From contig CALYTI010000003.1 of NCBI GenBank assembly GCA_945487035.1, positions 45,731 to 109,730 of the forward strand: 64,000 nucleotides of DNA, in the 5' to 3' direction. The DNA comes from an uncultured Bacteroidales bacterium. GTDB taxonomy: Bacteria; Bacteroidota; Bacteroidia; Bacteroidales; UBA932. Position numbers and translations under genes: made by a program. Below are positions 34,986 to 43,447 of the stretch, in pieces (position 1 is the stretch's first letter; each line of letters begins with the position of its first letter). Under the pieces are notes generated by a model. It did not search any database and was not told the origin of the DNA. It saw only the letters and a program-made list of their open reading frames with translations.

Positions 34986-35015
34986 TTGCAAATCGGTTTT
35001 TTTTGATTATCTTTG
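34986..35015 (+). promoter_or_regulatory. promoter of rplM-rpsI
   Basis: TTG (34986-34988), 19 nt, then TATCTTTG (35008-35015). Overlapping its end is an inverted repeat, GCGACCCCT (35015-35023) and AGGGATCGC (35033-35041), eight of nine positions paired. Confidence 0.75.
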
Positions 35016-35075
35016 CGACCCCTTTGTAATGGAGGGATCGCAATTTTATTAGTATTAACCCATTAAGATCGAACA

Positions 35076-35528
35076 ATGGACACACTCAGTTACAAGACAG
35101 TATCGCTCAACAAGGCGACTGTAGACAAGCAGTGGTTGGTCATTGACGCGACAGATGTCGCACTTGGTCGTCTTTCATCCAGGGTTGCCCTTATCCTCCG
35201 CGGTAAGAACAAGCCAGGATTCACTCCGAACGTGGATTGCGGTGACAATGTTATCGTAATCAACGCCGAGAAAGTTGCTCTCAAGGGCAAGAAGATGACC
35301 AACCGTGTGTACACACGCTACACTGGATATCCAGGAGGACAGCGTTTCACCACACCTCGCGAAATCCTCGCCAAGAGACCGGCAGAACTCATCAGGAGAG
35401 CAGTCAAGGGTATGCTCCCTAAGACACGTCTCGGTGACAAGCAGCTCGGAAACCTTTACGTTTACGCAGGACCGGAGCATCCTCACCAGGCACAGAACCC
35501 TAAGGAAATCAAGTTGAACGAAATTTAA
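35076..35528 (+). CDS. rplM: ribosomal protein uL13
   Basis: A 150-residue 50S subunit protein with WLVIDATDVALGRLSSRVA, GDNVIVINAEKV and VKGMLPKTRLGDKQLGNLYVYAG. Standard length. It is followed by rpsI after 9 nt, the usual pair. The 60-nt leader carries the palindrome noted at the promoter. Confidence 0.97.
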   Translation: MDTLSYKTVSLNKATVDKQWLVIDATDVALGRLSSRVALILRGKNKPGFTPNVDCGDNVIVINAEKVALKGKKMTNRVYTRYTGYPGGQRFTTPREILAKRPAELIRRAVKGMLPKTRLGDKQLGNLYVYAGPEHPHQAQNPKEIKLNEI

Positions 35529-35537
35529 ACAGAGCAA

Positions 35538-35927
35538 ATGGAACAGACACACGCCCTTGGAAGACGTAAGACAGCTGTAGCTCGCGTTTATCTCACAGAA
35601 GGAACAGGCAACATCGTAATCAACGGACGCCCTCTTGAGGATTACTTCAAGGAGGAGACTCTCCGCTACGTTGTTCTCCAGCCTTACACCGCAACTGAGA
35701 CTCTCGGAAAGTTTGACACAAAGGTTACCCTCGTAGGAGGCGGTACCAAGGGTCAGGCAGAGGCCGTACGTCTCGGCATTGCACGTGCACTTTGCGAGAT
35801 TGACAAGGAAGCATACCGTTCTGTACTCAAGGCAGCAGGATTCCTCACCCGCGATGCTCGCGAGGTTGAGCGCAAGAAGCCTGGCCAGCCTGGTGCACGC
35901 CGCCGCTTCCAGTTCAGTAAACGTTAG
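35538..35927 (+). CDS. rpsI: ribosomal protein uS9
   Basis: A 129-residue 30S subunit protein. It starts [19 protein letters not shown] and ends RRRFQFSKR, the conserved basic tail that reaches the P-site tRNA. It forms an operon with rplM. Confidence 0.97.
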   Translation: MEQTHALGRRKTAVARVYLTEGTGNIVINGRPLEDYFKEETLRYVVLQPYTATETLGKFDTKVTLVGGGTKGQAEAVRLGIARALCEIDKEAYRSVLKAAGFLTRDAREVERKKPGQPGARRRFQFSKR

Positions 35928-36074
35928 TTATCAACCTGTTTTATCGCACAGTTGTGGTTTCTAAACCATCCCTTTTGGAAGGCTGCCACACTGCGGAAAA
36001 TCTCCCGGACCGGTCCAGGACCGCTACCGTGGGATTGATGAAAAGAGAACAAACAAAAAAGAAAACAGACAATT
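35928..36074 (+). promoter_or_regulatory. candidate structured leader of rpsB-tsf
   Basis: A 147-nt spacer with unusual folding potential. TGGTTT/AAACCA (35955-35968) form a 6-bp hairpin with a 2-nt loop. GGACCGGTCC (36007-36016) is a perfect palindrome followed by a second GGACC. CCC (36004-36006) can pair with GGG (36031-36033) around it. A purine-rich stretch then leads to the ATG. This fits a ribosomal-protein autoregulatory leader, inferred from position and structure only. No clear -7 box was found. Confidence 0.45.
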
Positions 36075-36887
36075 ATGTCAAGAACAAATTTCCAAGAATT
36101 GCTTGATGCAGGCGCACACTTCGGACACCTCGCCCGCAAGTGGAACCCTAAGATGGCTCCGTACATCTTCGACCAGAAGAACGGCATCCACATCATCGAC
36201 CTGCACAAGACAGTCGTCAAGGTTGACGAGGCTGCAGAAGAGATGAAGGCCCTCGCTAAGAGCGGCCGCAAGATTCTCTTCGTAGCCACCAAAAAGCAGG
36301 CTAAGGAGATTGTCTCCGAGAAAGCCACCGCTGTTGGAATGCCATCGGTTACAGAGCGCTGGGCCGGCGGTATGCTTACCAACTTCCCAACCGTCCGCAA
36401 GGCCATCAAGAAGATGTCCACCATCGACAAGATGAAGGAGGACGGCACCTACGAAAAGCTCGCAAAACGTGAGCGTCTCCAGATTGACCGCCAGAGGGCC
36501 AAGCTCGAGAAGAACCTCGGTTCCATCAGGGACATGAGCCGTCTTCCGTCCGCACTCTTCGTGGTTGACGTAATGAAGGAGGCCAACGCCGTTAAGGAAG
36601 CCAATCGTCTTAACATCCCGGTATTCGCCATTGTTGATACTTGTTGCGATCCTACCCCGATTGATTACGTAATTCCGGCTAATGACGATGCGGCAAAGAG
36701 CGTTGAGTGTATTCTCAATGTGGTTTGCGCAGCTATTCAGGAAGGTCTCGACGAGCGCAAGCTCGAGAAGGAGAAGGAAGCTGAGGCTGAGGAGAAGGAA
36801 GGAGCAAAGCTCTCCGACCGCAAGCTTCGCGCCCGCAAGGGAGCAAAGCAGGTGAACGTTGAGGCTGAGGCACCGGCAGCAGAATAA
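36075..36887 (+). CDS. rpsB: ribosomal protein uS2
   Basis: A 270-residue 30S subunit protein. MSRTNFQELLDAGAHFGH, ERWAGGMLTNFPTV and PVFAIVDTCCDPTPIDYVIP are conserved. The C-terminal tail (from about 225) is a Glu/Lys-rich extension typical of Bacteroidota S2. It is followed by tsf. Confidence 0.97.
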   Translation: MSRTNFQELLDAGAHFGHLARKWNPKMAPYIFDQKNGIHIIDLHKTVVKVDEAAEEMKALAKSGRKILFVATKKQAKEIVSEKATAVGMPSVTERWAGGMLTNFPTVRKAIKKMSTIDKMKEDGTYEKLAKRERLQIDRQRAKLEKNLGSIRDMSRLPSALFVVDVMKEANAVKEANRLNIPVFAIVDTCCDPTPIDYVIPANDDAAKSVECILNVVCAAIQEGLDERKLEKEKEAEAEEKEGAKLSDRKLRARKGAKQVNVEAEAPAAE

Positions 36888-36923
36888 TCCCATTTGTAAA
36901 ACTGTTTTAGAAAAATAACTACT

Positions 36924-37919
36924 ATGGCAATTACAGCAGCAGACGTAATGAAGTTGCGCAAGATGACTTCAGCCGGTATGATGGACTGCAAGAAGGCTCT
37001 TGAGGAAGCTCAGGGAGACTTCGACAAGGCAGTGGGCATCATCCGCGAGAAAGGTAAGCTTGTAGCAGCCAAGAGAGCTGACCGCGAGACATCTGAGGGT
37101 GCCGTAAAGGCACGCGTATCCGGAAACAAGGCAATACTCGTATGCCTCGGCTGCGAGACTGACTTCGTTTCCCGCAACGAGGCCTTCCAGACTCTTGCTA
37201 ACGCTATCGCAGATGTAGCCATCGCCAACTGCCCTGCAGACCTTGAGGCTCTCAAGGCTTGCAAGATGGAGGACGGTTACACAGTAGAGGAAGCCGTTGA
37301 GGCTCAGACCGGAAAGACCGGTGAGAAGCACGTGCTTGCTTACTACGCACTCGTTGAGGCACCGTTTGTAACAGCTTACATCCACACCCTCAACGGCAAA
37401 CTCGGAGCTCTTTGCGGATTCAACAAAGAGGTTCCTGAGGACATCGCCAAAGGTATCGTAATGCAGGTTGCATCTATGAATCCGGTGGCTCTTTCTGCAG
37501 CAGACTGCCCTAAGGAGGTCGTAGAGAACGAGCTCCAGGTAGCTATCCAGAAGACCAGGGATGAGCAGGTGCTCAAGGCTGTTGAGTCCGCCCTCAAGAA
37601 GGCCGGCATCAACCCTGCACACTGCGACAGCGAGGATCATATCGAGTCCAACACAGCCAAGGGCTGGCTCACTCCTGAGCAGGCTGACCAGGCACGCGAG
37701 ATTATCAGGACCGTCTCAGCAGAGAAGGCTGCAAATCTCAACGAGACTATGATTCAGAACATCGCCAATGGCCGTCTCCAGAAGTTCTTCAAGGAGCAGA
37801 CCCTCGAGGAGCAGGAGTATCAGATGGGCGAGAACCACATCTCCGTAAAGGACGCTCTCAAGGCTGTCGATGCGGAGGCAAAGGTTGTCGTATTCAAGAG
37901 ATTCTCCCTCACCGACTAA
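36924..37919 (+). CDS. tsf: elongation factor Ts
   Basis: The 331-residue guanine-nucleotide exchange factor for EF-Tu. The UBA-like N-terminus has MKLRKMTSAGMMDCKKALEEA, and the core has CETDFVSRNEAF. Length fits the longer Bacteroidota form. Standard rpsB-tsf pair, ended by a strong hairpin. Confidence 0.97.
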   Translation: MAITAADVMKLRKMTSAGMMDCKKALEEAQGDFDKAVGIIREKGKLVAAKRADRETSEGAVKARVSGNKAILVCLGCETDFVSRNEAFQTLANAIADVAIANCPADLEALKACKMEDGYTVEEAVEAQTGKTGEKHVLAYYALVEAPFVTAYIHTLNGKLGALCGFNKEVPEDIAKGIVMQVASMNPVALSAADCPKEVVENELQVAIQKTRDEQVLKAVESALKKAGINPAHCDSEDHIESNTAKGWLTPEQADQAREIIRTVSAEKAANLNETMIQNIANGRLQKFFKEQTLEEQEYQMGENHISVKDALKAVDAEAKVVVFKRFSLTD

Positions 37920-37941
37920 TCTGCATCCCCAATTTTTTATC

Positions 37942-37985
37942 AAGGGTGACCGGAAGTCCTGCGACTTTGAGGTCACCCTTCTTGC
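37942..37985 (+). terminator. terminator after tsf
   Basis: AAGGGTGACC (37942-37951) and GGTCACCCTT (37971-37980) pair perfectly over 10 bp; an inner AAGTC/GACTT stem lengthens it. The downstream sequence is only modestly T-rich. Confidence 0.75.
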
Positions 37986-38012
37986 GTTCCACGGCTATAT
38001 TTATTAAATTTG
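37982..38012 (+). promoter_or_regulatory. promoter of glycan operon
   Basis: TTG (37982-37984), 20 nt, then TAAATTTG (38005-38012), 5 nt before the ATG at 38018. The next 13 kb of genes are closely packed with no other strong promoter, so this may drive much of the operon. Confidence 0.65.
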
Positions 38013-38017
38013 TAGCT

Positions 38018-39094
38018 ATGAAACGAATAGCTATTCTTGCAGCATCGCTGCTTCTGGGCGCCTCAATCTGCGGCGCCGAAACCATCCCCGCTTCAGATAG
38101 CAGGGCGACTTGGATAGGTAGGACGGAAATCTCTGAAGACGGCTCAGTCAGCTTCGACTGGAGCGCCACTACCGTAAGACTCAAGTTCTCAGGAACCACT
38201 CTTAAACTCAAATGCAAGGACACTCACGCCGACTGGTTCAACCTTTGGGTTGACACCCCTCAGGGCCCTCAGGCGACAAGTGTTTTCAAGGTCGCCGGAG
38301 ATACTACCCTCACCCTCTTCAAAGGAAAGAAGGGCGTACACGAGGTAAGCATTCAGAAAAGAACAGAAGGAGAGCAGGGAACAGCCTTCTTCGAAGCTTT
38401 CACCACCGACGGCAAATTCCTCGATGCTCCCCAGCCTCATTCCCGTCTCATCGAGTTCATCGGAGATTCATATACCTGCGGGTACGGCACCGAGGCTCCG
38501 AACCGCACCGATCCATTCCTCCCGGAAACGGAGAATCCGGCTCTTACCTACGCTGACATAGTAGCCCGCCTGTTCGATGCGGAAGCCGTGCATATCAGCC
38601 ACAGCGGCCGCGGCATCGTGCGCAACTATGGCGATTTCAACCAGCACGAAAATATGGTCAAGCTCTATGCCCAGACCTATGACCAGCACTGCGAAAAGGC
38701 CTGGACTCCGACCTACACTCCTGATGTTGTAGTTATCTACCTCGGCACCAACGACTTTTCCACTGGAAAACAACCGAATCTTGACTATTGGTGCTCTGGC
38801 TATGCCACTCTTCTGAGGCAGGTGCGCGCCTTTTATGGAGAGCAGGTGCCTATCATCCTTATGGCTTCCAAGGCTAACGAACTGATGGGGACTTATGTTA
38901 TGACCGCGGGCGAGCGCAGCGCAGTGGGTAATCTTCACTACTGCGTCATTCAGCCTTCTGCCCACAATCACGATGGTGACCTTGGAGCATCCTGGCATCC
39001 GAACTACAAGGGACACCGCAAAATCGCAAGCATACTCGCCCCTTATATTGCAACCGTAACAGGTTGGGATTTACCGTTCAAGGCTTATGAATAG
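38018..39094 (+). CDS. CE2-like SGNH carbohydrate esterase
   Basis: A 358-residue exported esterase with the CE2 layout: a signal peptide (about 1-20), an N-terminal beta-sandwich (TEISEDGSVSFDWSATTVRLKF), and an SGNH domain from about residue 140 with the nucleophile serine in EFIGDSYTCGYG, LGTNDFS, and a final D-x-x-H region near HPNYKGH. CE2 enzymes deacetylate 6-O-acetyl sugars in plant or other polysaccharides. The start at 38018 is supported by the promoter just upstream; the longer frame crosses the tsf terminator. It overlaps the next gene by 8 nt. Confidence 0.85.
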   Translation: MKRIAILAASLLLGASICGAETIPASDSRATWIGRTEISEDGSVSFDWSATTVRLKFSGTTLKLKCKDTHADWFNLWVDTPQGPQATSVFKVAGDTTLTLFKGKKGVHEVSIQKRTEGEQGTAFFEAFTTDGKFLDAPQPHSRLIEFIGDSYTCGYGTEAPNRTDPFLPETENPALTYADIVARLFDAEAVHISHSGRGIVRNYGDFNQHENMVKLYAQTYDQHCEKAWTPTYTPDVVVIYLGTNDFSTGKQPNLDYWCSGYATLLRQVRAFYGEQVPIILMASKANELMGTYVMTAGERSAVGNLHYCVIQPSAHNHDGDLGASWHPNYKGHRKIASILAPYIATVTGWDLPFKAYE

Positions 39095-40169
39095 ACATAT
39101 AATCGCTTCCGTCTCCGCCCTTCTTCTGGGTGTAAGCGCTTTTGCGCAGAATTGGTATGACGCCGCTAATCTTCCGCTTTACGGCAAGGCGCGTCAGGAT
39201 ACGAAGGAACTCTACGAGAGGTTGCCTGCCGAGTTCGAAGGACGCAGCAGGGACGCCGTCTGGTATCTCGGGCGCAACAGCGCCGGGCTTTATGTCCGTT
39301 TCTCTTCCAATGCTTCCGCGATATGGCTCCGCTGGAGTGCAAAATTTGGCAACCATATGAACCATCAGACCCTCACCGGTACCCGCGGTCTTGACCTTTA
39401 CGTTCTCACTGACAAGGGGGAATGGCGCTTTATGGCCTCTGGTCGCCCTACCCTCGATTCGAAGGACTGTGAGCAGAAGGTGATAGGTGCTATGGAACCG
39501 AAGTGGCGGGAGTATATGCTTTATCTCCCGCTTTATGACGGCTTGACCAAGCTCGAAATAGGCGTTGACAGGGAGGCCGTGGTCGAAGCCCCGAAAGTGG
39601 ACCTTCCGCGCTGCGATAAGCCTATCGTAATGTACGGCACTTCCATTCTTCAGGGAGGCTGCGCCAACCGTCCGGGTATGGCTCATACCAGCATTCTTTC
39701 GCGCCGCTTCAACCGCGAAGTCATCAACCTCGGCTTCAGCGGCAACGCTCTTCTCGACCTTGAAATAGCCGAACTTATGGCCTCTGTCGAGGATCCTGCT
39801 ATCTATGTCTTTGATTATGTTCCGAATGCTTATGACTACCTCATAAGGGAGAAGGGTGAGCAGTTCTTCCGAATCGTGCGCGATGCCCATCCGGACGTTC
39901 CTATTCTCTTCCTTGAAGACCCGTACTTCGGACACTATGAGTACGATGCGGGCATCAAGGCTGAAGTGGACAAGAAGAATGCTGCCCAGTGGGAACTCTT
40001 CTGCAAACTCAAGAAGCAGGGGGAGAAAAACATCTGGTACCTCAAATCGGACGATATGGTAGGCCACGACAACGAAGCCTTTGTGGACGGCATTCACTTC
40101 ACCGATCTCGGTATGATGCGCTACGCAGACTGGCTGGCGCCTCATATACGCAAGCATATGAAGAAATAA
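39087..40169 (+). CDS. SGNH/GDSL hydrolase, second esterase
   Basis: A 360-residue exported enzyme (signal peptide ending VSAFA). Residues of about 25-175 form a beta domain (LPLYGKARQDTKELYERLPA, WLRWSAKFGNHMNHQTLTGT), followed by an SGNH hydrolase domain. The serine motif is IVMYGTSILQGGC, with NLGFSGNALL as block II and GIHFTDLGMMRYADWL as the D-x-x-H-like end. Probably removes acetyl or acyl groups from the glycan. It overlaps the first esterase by 8 nt. Confidence 0.82.
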   Translation: MNRHIIASVSALLLGVSAFAQNWYDAANLPLYGKARQDTKELYERLPAEFEGRSRDAVWYLGRNSAGLYVRFSSNASAIWLRWSAKFGNHMNHQTLTGTRGLDLYVLTDKGEWRFMASGRPTLDSKDCEQKVIGAMEPKWREYMLYLPLYDGLTKLEIGVDREAVVEAPKVDLPRCDKPIVMYGTSILQGGCANRPGMAHTSILSRRFNREVINLGFSGNALLDLEIAELMASVEDPAIYVFDYVPNAYDYLIREKGEQFFRIVRDAHPDVPILFLEDPYFGHYEYDAGIKAEVDKKNAAQWELFCKLKKQGEKNIWYLKSDDMVGHDNEAFVDGIHFTDLGMMRYADWLAPHIRKHMKK

Positions 40170-40223
40170 TTCCATCTATGCCCTTTTTTGAGTAAATTAG
40201 AGGCCCAAACACAGAAATCGATA

Positions 40224-41300
40224 ATGAATAAAACAATGACCACCCTGGCACTCGCGATTGCAGCCCTCCTGACTGTATCGTGCGGCCATCGCTGCGAGTT
40301 CACGGACAAGCAGTTTGAGACTCCGGACATTCCTCAGGGAATGCAGATTCACGCTACCTTCCTGGACGAAATCAGCTGGGACATTCCGCACCAGAACTGG
40401 GGCGTCAAAGAATGGGATGCCGATTTCAGGGCAATGAAGGATATGGGTATCAACACCGTAGTGATGATCCGTTGCGGCCTCGGCCCTTGGATTGCCGCTC
40501 CGTTTGAAGCGGTGCTTGAGGCTAAGCCTGACTGCTACTATCCTCCTGTTGACCTCGTCGAGATGTTTCTCACCCTTGCCGACAAATACGATATGAAGTT
40601 CTTCTTCGGCCTCTATGATTCCGGTTATTGGTGGCACGTGGGTGAGTTCCAGAAGGAAATCGATGTGAACAACAAGCTCATAGACGAAGTTTGGGAGAAA
40701 TACGGCAAGAAGCACAAGAGCTTCCAGGGCTGGTACCTTTGCCAGGAGGTCAGCCGCCGCACCAGAAACATTTCCAAGATTTTTGCCGATATGGGACGCC
40801 ACGCCAAAGAAGTGTCCGGAGGCCTGCCTTGTATGATTTCCCCTTACATACACGGCATCAAGACCGACCAGGTGATGGGAGGCGATACTGCAACGACCTA
40901 CGAGGAGCACGAGCGCGAGTGGGACGATATCCTCAGCAACCTGCAGGGTGTAGTGGACATTATGGCCTTCCAGGACGGACAGGTTGACTATTGGGAGCTT
41001 TACGGCTACCTCTGCATCAACAAGAAGCTCGCCGACAAGTATGGCATCCACTGCTGGACCAATCTTGAGAGCTTCGACCGCGATATGCCTATCCGCTTCC
41101 TTCCTATCAAATGGGAAAAGATGCTCTACAAGCTGGAGCAGGCCCGCAAGGCCGGGATGGAGGACGTGATTACCTTCGAGTTCAGTCACTTTATGAGCCC
41201 GAACTCTTCCTACCTGCAGGCCGGTCACCTCTATGACCGCTATTGCGACCATTTCGGCATTAAAAACAAACATAAAAGCAAATTACCATGCGAAAGATAG
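40224..41300 (+). CDS. DUF4434 lipoprotein, paralog of 792-1871
   Basis: A 358-residue lipoprotein (lipobox TVSC). The DUF4434 domain opens HATFLDEISWDIPHQNWGV and ends EFSHFMSPNSSYLQAGHLYD; both stretches are almost the same in the minus-strand paralog at 792-1871. Unlike that paralog it uses an ordinary Sec lipoprotein signal, not a twin-arginine one. The start at 40224 is chosen because it opens a clean signal peptide. It overlaps the GH89 gene by 13 nt. Confidence 0.85.
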   Translation: MNKTMTTLALAIAALLTVSCGHRCEFTDKQFETPDIPQGMQIHATFLDEISWDIPHQNWGVKEWDADFRAMKDMGINTVVMIRCGLGPWIAAPFEAVLEAKPDCYYPPVDLVEMFLTLADKYDMKFFFGLYDSGYWWHVGEFQKEIDVNNKLIDEVWEKYGKKHKSFQGWYLCQEVSRRTRNISKIFADMGRHAKEVSGGLPCMISPYIHGIKTDQVMGGDTATTYEEHEREWDDILSNLQGVVDIMAFQDGQVDYWELYGYLCINKKLADKYGIHCWTNLESFDRDMPIRFLPIKWEKMLYKLEQARKAGMEDVITFEFSHFMSPNSSYLQAGHLYDRYCDHFGIKNKHKSKLPCER

Positions 41301-43447
41301 TTCTGATGATAGCAGCTGCTCTGGCGCTAGTTTCCTGTAACCCTGAAATCCGAAGCGCCCGCGGTCTCGCAAAACGAATCCTTGGAGAGAAAGCTTCTGC
41401 AGTGCGTTTCGAATTGCTTGAAGATACTCAGAAGGACACATACGAACTCGAAACCGTAGGCTCCAAGGTGGTTATAAGGGGCAACAACGCCAATTCTATG
41501 GCTGTCGGTCTCAACCGCTACCTGCAGGAATACTGCCTTGCAAATGTGAGCTGGTACGATTACAATCCTGTGGAACTGCCTCAGACTATGCCTTCCGTTC
41601 CATCCAAAATCCGTGTTGAGGCTGCCGTGCCGCAGAGGTTCTTCCTCAACTACTGCACCTTCGGCTACACTATGCCGTGGTGGAATTGGGACCAGTGGGA
41701 GCGCTTCATTGACTGGATGGCCCTCAACGGAGTCAATATGCCGCTTGCCATCACCGGTCAGGAGGCAGTCTGGCAGAAGGTTTACCGTAAGCACGGGATG
41801 AGCGATGAGCAGATTCGCGAGTTCTTCGTGGGACCGGCCCATCTGCCTTGGCAGAGAATGTGCAACCTTGACCGCTGGCAGGGTCCTCTCCCTCAGGAGT
41901 GGATAGATGGCCAGGCAAAGTTGCAGAAACGCATCCTGCAGCGCGAACGCTCTTTGGGTATGAAGCCTATACTTCCGGCTTTCTCCGGCCACGTGCCTGC
42001 CGCCCTTGCCGAGACTTGCCCGGAGAAGCTTGACACCTTCCGCGTCAGCTATTGGGGAGGATTTGCAGACGAGTACCGCTGCACCTTCCTCAGCCCTATG
42101 GACCCTCAGTTCGCCGTCATCCAAAAAGAATTTCTCGAAGAGCAGACCAGGCTTTACGGCACCGACCATATCTACGGTGTTGACCCTTTCAACGAGGTTG
42201 ATGCCCCGTTCTGGGACCCTGAGACTCTTGCAAAAATCTCCAAAGGCATATTCGATTCAATGACGGCTGTGGACCCGGAAGCAATATGGCTGCAGATGGG
42301 CTGGCTCTTCTATGCCGATGAAACCCATTGGACTGATGAGAACATCAAGGCCTATCTGACGGCGGTGCCGCAGGGCCGTATGACCATACTCGACTACTTC
42401 TGCGATTTCACCCAGATTTGGAAGCGTACCGAAAGCTTCTACGGCCAGAATTTCATCTGGTGCTACCTTGGCAACTTCGGCGGAATGACCGAAATCGAAG
42501 GGGATTTCCACCAGAACGAGGCCTGGCTGCGCGAGACTATGGAGAATGCCGGTCCGGGCTTTGTCGGAATCGGCTCCACGCTCGAAGGCTTCGGTGTGAA
42601 TGAGCCTGTGTATGAGGCCGTTATGGCTCAGGCTTGGGATACCGGCATCAGTCTGGACTCCTACATCGACAACATCGCGGACCGTCATCTCGGCCGTGCG
42701 GATGCGAACTATCGCGCCTTCTGGCACAAACTTGCGGATGAGGTCAGCGTTTCCCACCCTTACACCGGAAGTGCCACAGTCATCAATGCCCACCCTACCC
42801 TCACCGGCAAATGGCATTGGACCACGGATATCCGCAAAGGCTACGACATCTCCAAAGCCGTGGAGGCTCTCGAACTGATTTCCAAGGTGGAAGGGGAGTC
42901 GAACTATCTTGATTATGACCGCGTCAACATACACCGTCAGGTGATAGGCAACTGCGCTGCCGCAGTGCGCGACCGTTTTACGGACTGCTACCGCAGGGGT
43001 GACCGCGACGGTATGCTGAAGGCCAAGGCCGAGTTCCTTGAGCTCTGCGATTCTCTTACCTCCGTGCTTTCCACCCGCCGGGAATTCTCACTTCAGGACT
43101 GGATTGACGATGCCCGCAGATGGGGAATCACAGAAGAGCAGAAGGACTATTACGAAATGAACGCCCGCACGCTCATCAGCGTATGGGGCGATTCCTTCCA
43201 CCTCTGCGACTATGCAAACCGCGATTGGGACGGCCTTGTGGACACTTACTACAAGCCGCGTTGGGAGATGTTCTTCGATGCGGTCATTGCCGCCTTCGAT
43301 GCAGGTGAGGAATTTGTGGACTCAAGGAGCACCGGCTATGTGGGTTATACCCCAGGCGGCACTGATCCGGGCGTGACAGGTCCTGCACTTGATTATGACA
43401 ATGATATTTGGGATTTTGAATGCCGTTGGGCACAAGTGAAAGAATAA
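41288..43447 (+). CDS. alpha-N-acetylglucosaminidase, GH89
   Basis: A 719-residue lipoprotein (lipobox ALVSC) of the NAGLU family, which removes terminal alpha-linked GlcNAc. The NAGLU N-terminal domain (about 20-115) is followed by the barrel starting RFFLNYCTFGYTMPWWNWDQW. The two acidic catalytic residues, by analogy with human NAGLU, are Glu303 in DPFNEVDAP and Glu433 in GSTLEGFGVNEP. A C-terminal helical domain completes the protein. The natural target may be alpha-GlcNAc caps on mucin, heparan-like chains or a bacterial glycan. The last base is shared with the next start. Confidence 0.95.
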   Translation: MRKIVLMIAAALALVSCNPEIRSARGLAKRILGEKASAVRFELLEDTQKDTYELETVGSKVVIRGNNANSMAVGLNRYLQEYCLANVSWYDYNPVELPQTMPSVPSKIRVEAAVPQRFFLNYCTFGYTMPWWNWDQWERFIDWMALNGVNMPLAITGQEAVWQKVYRKHGMSDEQIREFFVGPAHLPWQRMCNLDRWQGPLPQEWIDGQAKLQKRILQRERSLGMKPILPAFSGHVPAALAETCPEKLDTFRVSYWGGFADEYRCTFLSPMDPQFAVIQKEFLEEQTRLYGTDHIYGVDPFNEVDAPFWDPETLAKISKGIFDSMTAVDPEAIWLQMGWLFYADETHWTDENIKAYLTAVPQGRMTILDYFCDFTQIWKRTESFYGQNFIWCYLGNFGGMTEIEGDFHQNEAWLRETMENAGPGFVGIGSTLEGFGVNEPVYEAVMAQAWDTGISLDSYIDNIADRHLGRADANYRAFWHKLADEVSVSHPYTGSATVINAHPTLTGKWHWTTDIRKGYDISKAVEALELISKVEGESNYLDYDRVNIHRQVIGNCAAAVRDRFTDCYRRGDRDGMLKAKAEFLELCDSLTSVLSTRREFSLQDWIDDARRWGITEEQKDYYEMNARTLISVWGDSFHLCDYANRDWDGLVDTYYKPRWEMFFDAVIAAFDAGEEFVDSRSTGYVGYTPGGTDPGVTGPALDYDNDIWDFECRWAQVKE

